This document shows positions 58,974 through 64,000 of a DNA stretch of 64,000 nt, piece after piece. The stretch spans positions 6,770,501 through 6,834,500 of the forward strand of contig JASJZC010000002.1 of the NCBI GenBank assembly GCA_037178855.1, in the 5' to 3' direction. The DNA is from Oscheius sp. JU75 (taxonomy: Eukaryota > Nematoda > Chromadorea > Rhabditida > Rhabditidae). The translations under genes were made by a program, and so were the position numbers. Each line of letters begins with the position of its first letter. Position 1 is the first letter of the stretch. The notes under the pieces are model-generated. The model did not search any database. It was not told where the DNA came from and worked only from the letters and a program-made list of their open reading frames with translations.

Positions 58974-60241
58974 ATGAGCCGCTCCTGTGCTGATCTTCCT
59001 CCCGATGTTAAGGGTAAGAAACAAATTCCCGTTTTCATTCTTGACATGTATTGTAAAAGGTTGATGAATTAGGGTGCCCCTGTCAGTCTACTATCACATG
59101 GTTAAGGTCATGAAGAAATAGTCTGGGCGACACGAGGAAATGAAGCGGAAATAGTTAGGCAAAAATAGCCTTTAAAATTTAAAAACAATAAATTCTATAT
59201 TCCTTGAACAGATATTCATATGTACATGTGTTTGTTGCGCGGACAGTTTCTTTGTCAGAAGGAGTTTTTAGTTTTAGGTCAATTAATGAAACGGTGTTAT
59301 AATATAAAGACTGGACCACGTTAAACATGTCCGTTTAACTTGTCGAACTTACAGCTATTTAAAGTAAGATACTGTATTCCAGTTATCAGAGACCAAAAAG
59401 ATCAGAAATGTTCACGATAGGAACTTAATTTGTCTCTGCAACAAAAAATAATCGCCGACCCTCTTGATACATGAGGTCGCTAACCAAAAAACGTCGCGCC
59501 CTAACAGGATTACACCCAAGAATTTTCAGCTCTCTTCCCAAAGGAGAATCTCGAATTCGCTGCCGGGATTACGTGCGATGAGGCGGCTGTCCTGAAGGAT
59601 GTCTTCTCTGACCACGACTGTTTCGAACAGGTCGGGGAGATGATTGACGCTGTTAAGGCAAAAGACGCCACCCTTGGTGCCAAGATGCAAGGGGTTCTGG
59701 AGAAGAACTGTTCTAGACTCCAGGGACTGAGTCCGGCAGCTGTGGAGCATAGTAAGAAAGTCATTGAGTACGTGACTCATGTCCAGTGTGGACTGACTCT
59801 TGGCAAGGATTTTTGTCCCAAGAAAGCTGAACAGCTCAAGAAGGAGTTCGAGGTAAGGGTCCGAGACTTGCACGACTGCCAAAAAGACAGGTTGCCAGTA
59901 GAATCTTACCCGCACTTTCTTCTGTCCTCGCGACCCAAGCACAGAGTAAGAGAAGATATAACAGAGTTCGAACAGGTGCAACTTATGTGACGGTCCGTTC
60001 TCGCTCTGGCGCTCTCCTTTCGCAAGAAGCTGTGGAAGGTGTCTTTGCTTATAATTCTTAGAAACCCAATGCGCGCGGGCACCACAAGTTCGTTTTCTTC
60101 TTTTCAAATAGCAATCTTTGCTGTTTATCTTCTTTTTTCAAAAGTTCTTGTGTAGCTCTCCAACCAAGACGAATCTTTCAGGCTCTTCCCGAAAACGACC
60201 GTGAGGCTCTGAAGAAGAACAATCCTGACATGACTTTCTAG
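58974..60241 (+). CDS. FAR-like fatty-acid/retinol-binding protein
   Basis: Helix-rich lipid carrier of the nematode FAR family. Exons 58974-59013, 59530-59852 and 60182-60241 give 140 residues. The pattern of LPPDVK near the start, TCDEAAVLKDVF, repeated KAKDATLGAKMQ-type amphipathic helices, LSPAAVEHSKKVI and the end KEFEALPENDREALKKNNP follows FAR proteins. There is no evident signal peptide (MSRSCADLPP), unlike most secreted FARs, so it is either an intracellular form (as proposed for C. elegans FAR-7) or its leader exon was missed. Four cysteines in the main exon are unusual for the family. Poly(A) signal near 60326-60331. Confidence 0.7.
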
Positions 60242-60599
60242 ACCCATCAGATACTGAGCCAAACAAACATCTCTTCTATTTGCCTGTTCTCCTTCTTACA
60301 ACTGTTTTCAGTTTTCAGCTGTAACAATAAAGCTTGACCGAGGGTACAAATAACTGAAATAGATTTAAATTATATATTGTGGTATCTATAATTGTTGGCA
60401 AGTTAACTCAGTTTGGGAAATAACTTCTTTGGGAGAATGTTGCTTCTGCCATAGTAGCTCGACTGGCGGGGAACATGCGGGCGGGTTGAAGTTAGAGGGA
60501 AGGGGACCAAGACAGGCTAGCAGGAGGGAATAGAAACCGGGTAAAGATCAAAGGAGTCAGGTTACGACTGTCATTGCCCCTCTAGGGGGGATAGCATTA
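60242..60599. other. Spacer, nothing seen
   Basis: 3' flank of the FAR-like gene with its poly(A) signal; no other feature recognised. Confidence 0.5.
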
Positions 60600-61015
60600 C
60601 TTAGATAGAGAGTTGGGTTCGAGGGACGGAAAAGTGGTTACAAAGAGTGATTCGAGAGATAGGAAGTGGATTTAAAAAGATGGATGTGGGGGTCAAAGAG
60701 TTGGAAGTAGGTTCAAAGGTTGGGAAGGGGTTCCGAAAGATAGGAAACGGGTTCGAAGGGTGAGAAGAGCATACAAAAGGCAGGAAGCGGATTCATAAGA
60801 TGGGAAGTGGGTTCAAAGGCTCGAAAGTGGGACCAAACGATGGAAATGGGTTGACAGAATGGGAAGCGGGTCCCATAGTTAAGAGGATGGGTGCAAGGAA
60901 TACGAAGTGGGTTAAAATGTCAGAAGTCGACTAGAAAATAGGTTCAAAGGCTTGGAAGTGGGTTCAAAGGGTAAGGAAATCGGCTCGATGAGTGGGAAGT
61001 GGGTTCGATGAGCCC
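60600..61015. repeat. Degenerate minisatellite, ~20-21 bp unit
   Basis: About twenty imperfect copies of a unit close to 'gggttcaaaggntgggaagt'. Adjacent copies differ by substitutions and small indels, so the array is old. It lies between the FAR-like gene and the 3' end of the galectin gene. Confidence 0.85.
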
Positions 61016-61163
61016 CGGAGGGGCATAGCCTACCTTGTTCTTCAAAAGTTCTTCGGAGTTTCCACCAACAAAAGTTTTTCAAGCATAGGAGCAAAAAGTA
61101 TTGTAAGAAAAGCACGATTCATTAAAGAATATCTGTTTTTACTTGTTACAAATAGTGGTAAAA

Positions 61164-62663
61164 TTAGACGCCACGAGCCTCGTTGATGGTGACAGTTTCC
61201 AACTCGACATCTCCGTCGATCTCAAGGGTCTTGACATCGGTAGGAGCTCCACGGTGGGCGAAGGTGGCGAAGCGCTTTCCGTTGAAGAAGATCTGATAGC
61301 TGAACTCCTCGTTGATGATGGTCAGGTCGAAGATTTCTCCCTTGTTGATAGGCATTTTTCCCTCGCGCTCCTCAGCTCCCCAGATATTGTCCTTCATGGC
61401 ATTGCGGACGATGACACCCTCGTTGTAGCGGACAGAGACCTGAACTCGAACTGTCTCACGAGTACTATGTTGACTACCTGAAGAGCGTACTCCTTGTTCT
61501 CACGGTACAGATTGACATTGACACGCTTTCCAGTGGGCAGAGCAGAAACGTCGAGTCTCTTTCCGGGAGACAGTTCAGCGATGGCCATGTACGGGGTGGG
61601 GAAGTTGCGACCTCCGTAGTGGAAGAGACGGAGCTTGGAGAGGTCGCCCTTGATGGAAACGTGGTCGATTCCGTCCAGAGACTGACGCTGCTCGAAGGAT
61701 CCGATTTCGACACGGTTGGCGAATACCTAAACTGGTAGATACAGGAATCTTACGTTAATCTTGACTCTGTCCACCTGAAAAAAGCACTGTTCTGCCTCTG
61801 TCAGACTGTGTAGTAGGCGGCAGCTTCGCAGCCCTTTGGCCTTGGCTTAGAATGTTTCTTAACATGAAATGACTTGTCAGAGTTTTTGGGTATTAGTGTT
61901 GACAGGCAGAAACGATGACAGACAGACAGACGGACGAACACCATTGCGCTTTAGATGTCTAGCTCAATTCCATAGCTCCCGTACAGTGACAGCTAGGTAA
62001 TAAACCAACCTTGAACTGGTTCTCGAGAATCTTCACACGAAGATCAAACTCCTGTCCAGCCTTGAAGGGGTTGGAGATGCGCTGCTCGTTCTCGGACCAG
62101 TTGCCGTTCTGGAAGGTGTTGTAGACGAACTTTCCGGAGAAAATTCCCTCGTCGAAGCGGATCGAGAAGTGCAGAGGCAGGTCGGCGTCCTTCTCGCCTC
62201 CCTTGTGAAAGTTGAAATCGACACTGAAGGTTCTAGATAGTTCAGAAATGGGCAAATTCACCGATGAGGCTTGTCACTCAGGGTTCCGACGGCATGGATG
62301 GTCTGCCCGACGACGAAGGGATCACTGACGCGGGTCTTGAAGGGAAGATGCTGAAAATTTGTTGTGTACTATATGCCAAGGTCTACTCACATAGTCAGTC
62401 TCTCCGATGTACTTCTTGTAATTGATCTCCTTTGGAAGATTAGGGTTCTCGGCAGCCTCCTGCTGGTCGTCAGCCCAGCAGAGTCCGATCACGAATAAGG
62501 ACAGTAGTAAAACTGGAAAAATTCGGTTAGACTGCCTCTCTGTTTCTCTTCTTCTCTGTCTCTTTGTCTCTCAGTCTCTCTGGTTCACTGTATTTCGGTC
62601 TCTTTGTCTTTCTGTCTCTGCCTCTCTCCTTCTGTCAGAACATTAGTCAAACTCACATCGCAT
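61164..62663 (-). CDS. Tandem-repeat galectin with signal peptide
   Basis: Beta-galactoside-binding lectin with two carbohydrate-recognition domains. Seven exons join in phase (62657-62663, 62391-62512, 62262-62350, 62010-62232, 61754-61774, 61478-61726, 61164-61439) to 328 residues, including a 7-nt first coding exon and a 21-nt microexon. Domain 1 (about 55-185) has LHFSIRFDEG and NGNWSENEQR; domain 2 (about 190-325) has VSVRYNEG, NIWGAEERE and FAHRGAP. In both domains the usual His-x-Asn-x-Arg core is altered (Ser for Asn in the first; Ser, with His lost, in the second), while Trp-x-x-Glu-x-Arg is kept. Unlike typical galectins it starts with a clear signal sequence (MRFLLLSLFVIGLCWA), so it should enter the secretory pathway. 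The leader depends on the 7-nt first exon. Confidence 0.9.
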
Positions 62664-63940
62664 TACGAGAGCAGAGACGCAAGATTAGGCTCTGGAGGGG
62701 CGGATCGCAACTGTTTGGAGCCTGGATTTATCGCCTACGGGTCGGGTCATTTATCAACAAGACAGGAAAGACACAAACACGCAAACATACAACACACTTC
62801 GATTTATAAAAAGTGGGATATCCTTTGTGTTTTTCGAAGTGGAGTGAGTCATTGGGCCTATTTATAAAACGAAGAGGTCAATCTGGCAACGAGTGGGTTT
62901 CAAAGGTTCAAACAGTGCAGAAGCACTTGTTGATTTGTTGGACCCATGATGCGGCAACTGTTCCACTTGGCAAGTGTGCCAGCACAACAATAGAGTGGGG
63001 CAAACATGTTCAAGGAGGAAAATATAATGTGGGAGGGGATCAGGATGACTACGACTTATCACTATCACTGCCACAGAACAATACAGTATCAGCACAAATA
63101 GTTCATCTTCATGCTGTCTGTACCATTCTTATTTCTTCTCACTCTTACTCTTATCGAGTTCGCACTTTTCCGTCTTCTCACTTTCGCCTCCCTTGGCCTC
63201 CTCCGTTCTGTCTGGACTCCTCTTCTTTTGCGGTTGCATTTGAGAAATAGGGATGGGATCTTCGTTCGGATCCTTCTTTTTGGTCGTTTACGTCGAACTC
63301 GACATTCTTCTCTGGCTCCCCCTTTTTGTCCTCAATGACAGCAGTGGCAGCGATCTGAAAATAACATATCTGTCTCTCTGTCTCTATCTCTCTATTTCTG
63401 TCCCTTATCTGTCACCCTGTTTCTCATTCTGAGAGCCAAAACAGTGTCTGTCGTTTTGGCTTCATCCGCATTCTATTTCTCCAACGACCGAGAGCTCTTC
63501 GTCGGACTTGCTTTCCTGGAGCAGAGCTGCCTTAACTACTTGGCGAATTTGACTCTCACGAGGGACCCGAACAGATTTCTCATGCTGGCTAGCGGTTCTG
63601 GAAAGTTAAAGGATTGTCAGAGAGACAGAAACAGAGAGACAGAGAGGTTGAGAGACAAGACACACTCGATGGCCCTCTCCTCCCCTTGTTAACAAAGAAG
63701 CAAGCAGCGGCCGGATCAGCTAAAACCGTCACTACAGCGCTAGCAGCGATACATTGGAAATGTAGTTTAGTAGAAGATGCGGGCGATCCCGTTTTTCTAT
63801 GGCTGCAAAGATGGCAATGAGCAGAAAGTGTCCTAGAAACAGACGAAGCATTTCTATTGTGAGTAGCGCTTCGTTGATGTTGCTCCTTATATAGTTTTAA
63901 ATTTCAAAATTACACTTTATTTATACACAGAATCTCAAAT
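62664..63940. other. Upstream region of galectin, no gene supported
   Basis: Charged minus-strand frames at about 63170-63360 behind a 'ttttcag' (AATAVIEDKKGEPEKNVEFD) look exon-like, but neighbouring exons were not found. CTGT-rich tracts lie at 63361-63430. Confidence 0.4.
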
Positions 63941-64000
63941 TTAGACGTGAACTTTGCCCAAAGCGTCCTCCAGGGTAGCCATTTCGCCTTTGATCTCGCG
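63941..64000 (-). CDS. 3' end of an unidentified gene (partial)
   Basis: The last 19 codons before a TAA, reading REIKGEMATLEDALGKVHV, followed at 22 nt by the poly(A) signal AATAAA (63916-63921 on the minus strand). The frame runs off the window edge. Clean codon use and the 3' signal support a real gene; no family can be named from this length. Confidence 0.6.
   Translation of the reverse strand, partial: REIKGEMATLEDALGKVHV

Overview
This window is nematode nuclear DNA. The evidence is: many short GT-AG introns (often 36-50 nt); seven members of the nematode transthyretin-like (TTR-like) secreted family; a nematode-type fatty-acid/retinol-binding protein; a chitin synthase; and a tandem-repeat galectin. 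I could not place the clade. Gene models were built by hand: introns were joined so that phase is kept and the protein matches the remembered family. The frames of all main models close exactly, but no transcript evidence was available.

Layout. 2-11 kb, minus strand: an HDAC3-type histone deacetylase lies 416 bp downstream of the SWI/SNF PBAF subunit ARID2/BAF200. 12.7-13.8 kb, plus: an unrecognised secreted protein. 14.2-16.3 kb, minus: a catalytically complete dihydropyrimidinase. 17.1-20.1 kb: an intact RTE-type non-LTR retrotransposon with a probable target-site duplication. 20.1-34.2 kb: six TTR-like genes, interrupted by a foldback MITE, a PGAM5 phosphatase gene and a decayed retroelement. 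Two of the TTR genes sit in a ~1.6 kb inverted duplication. 34.6-42.7 kb, minus: chitin synthase. 45.6-47.4 kb: a small membrane protein gene and a seventh TTR-like gene. 47.6-54.6 kb: TTC36, MTO1 and SMG8, packed tightly. 54.9-57.0 kb: two decayed importin-alpha-like (ARM repeat) copies. 59.0-60.2 kb: a FAR-like lipid-binding protein. 61.2-62.7 kb, minus: a secreted two-domain galectin. The last 60 bases hold the 3' end of an unidentified minus-strand gene.

The genes do not form one pathway. HDAC3 and ARID2 are both chromatin regulators in the same orientation at short distance. MTO1 and SMG8 share a ~190 bp head-to-head promoter region. TTC36 and MTO1 converge with stop codons 7 bp apart and share one palindromic poly(A) signal. 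The most informative structure is the TTR-like cluster, where paired copies record an inverted duplication, a clean insertion of a tRNA-related element with an empty site in the sister copy, a 126-nt coding insertion that looks chimeric, and intron gain or loss.
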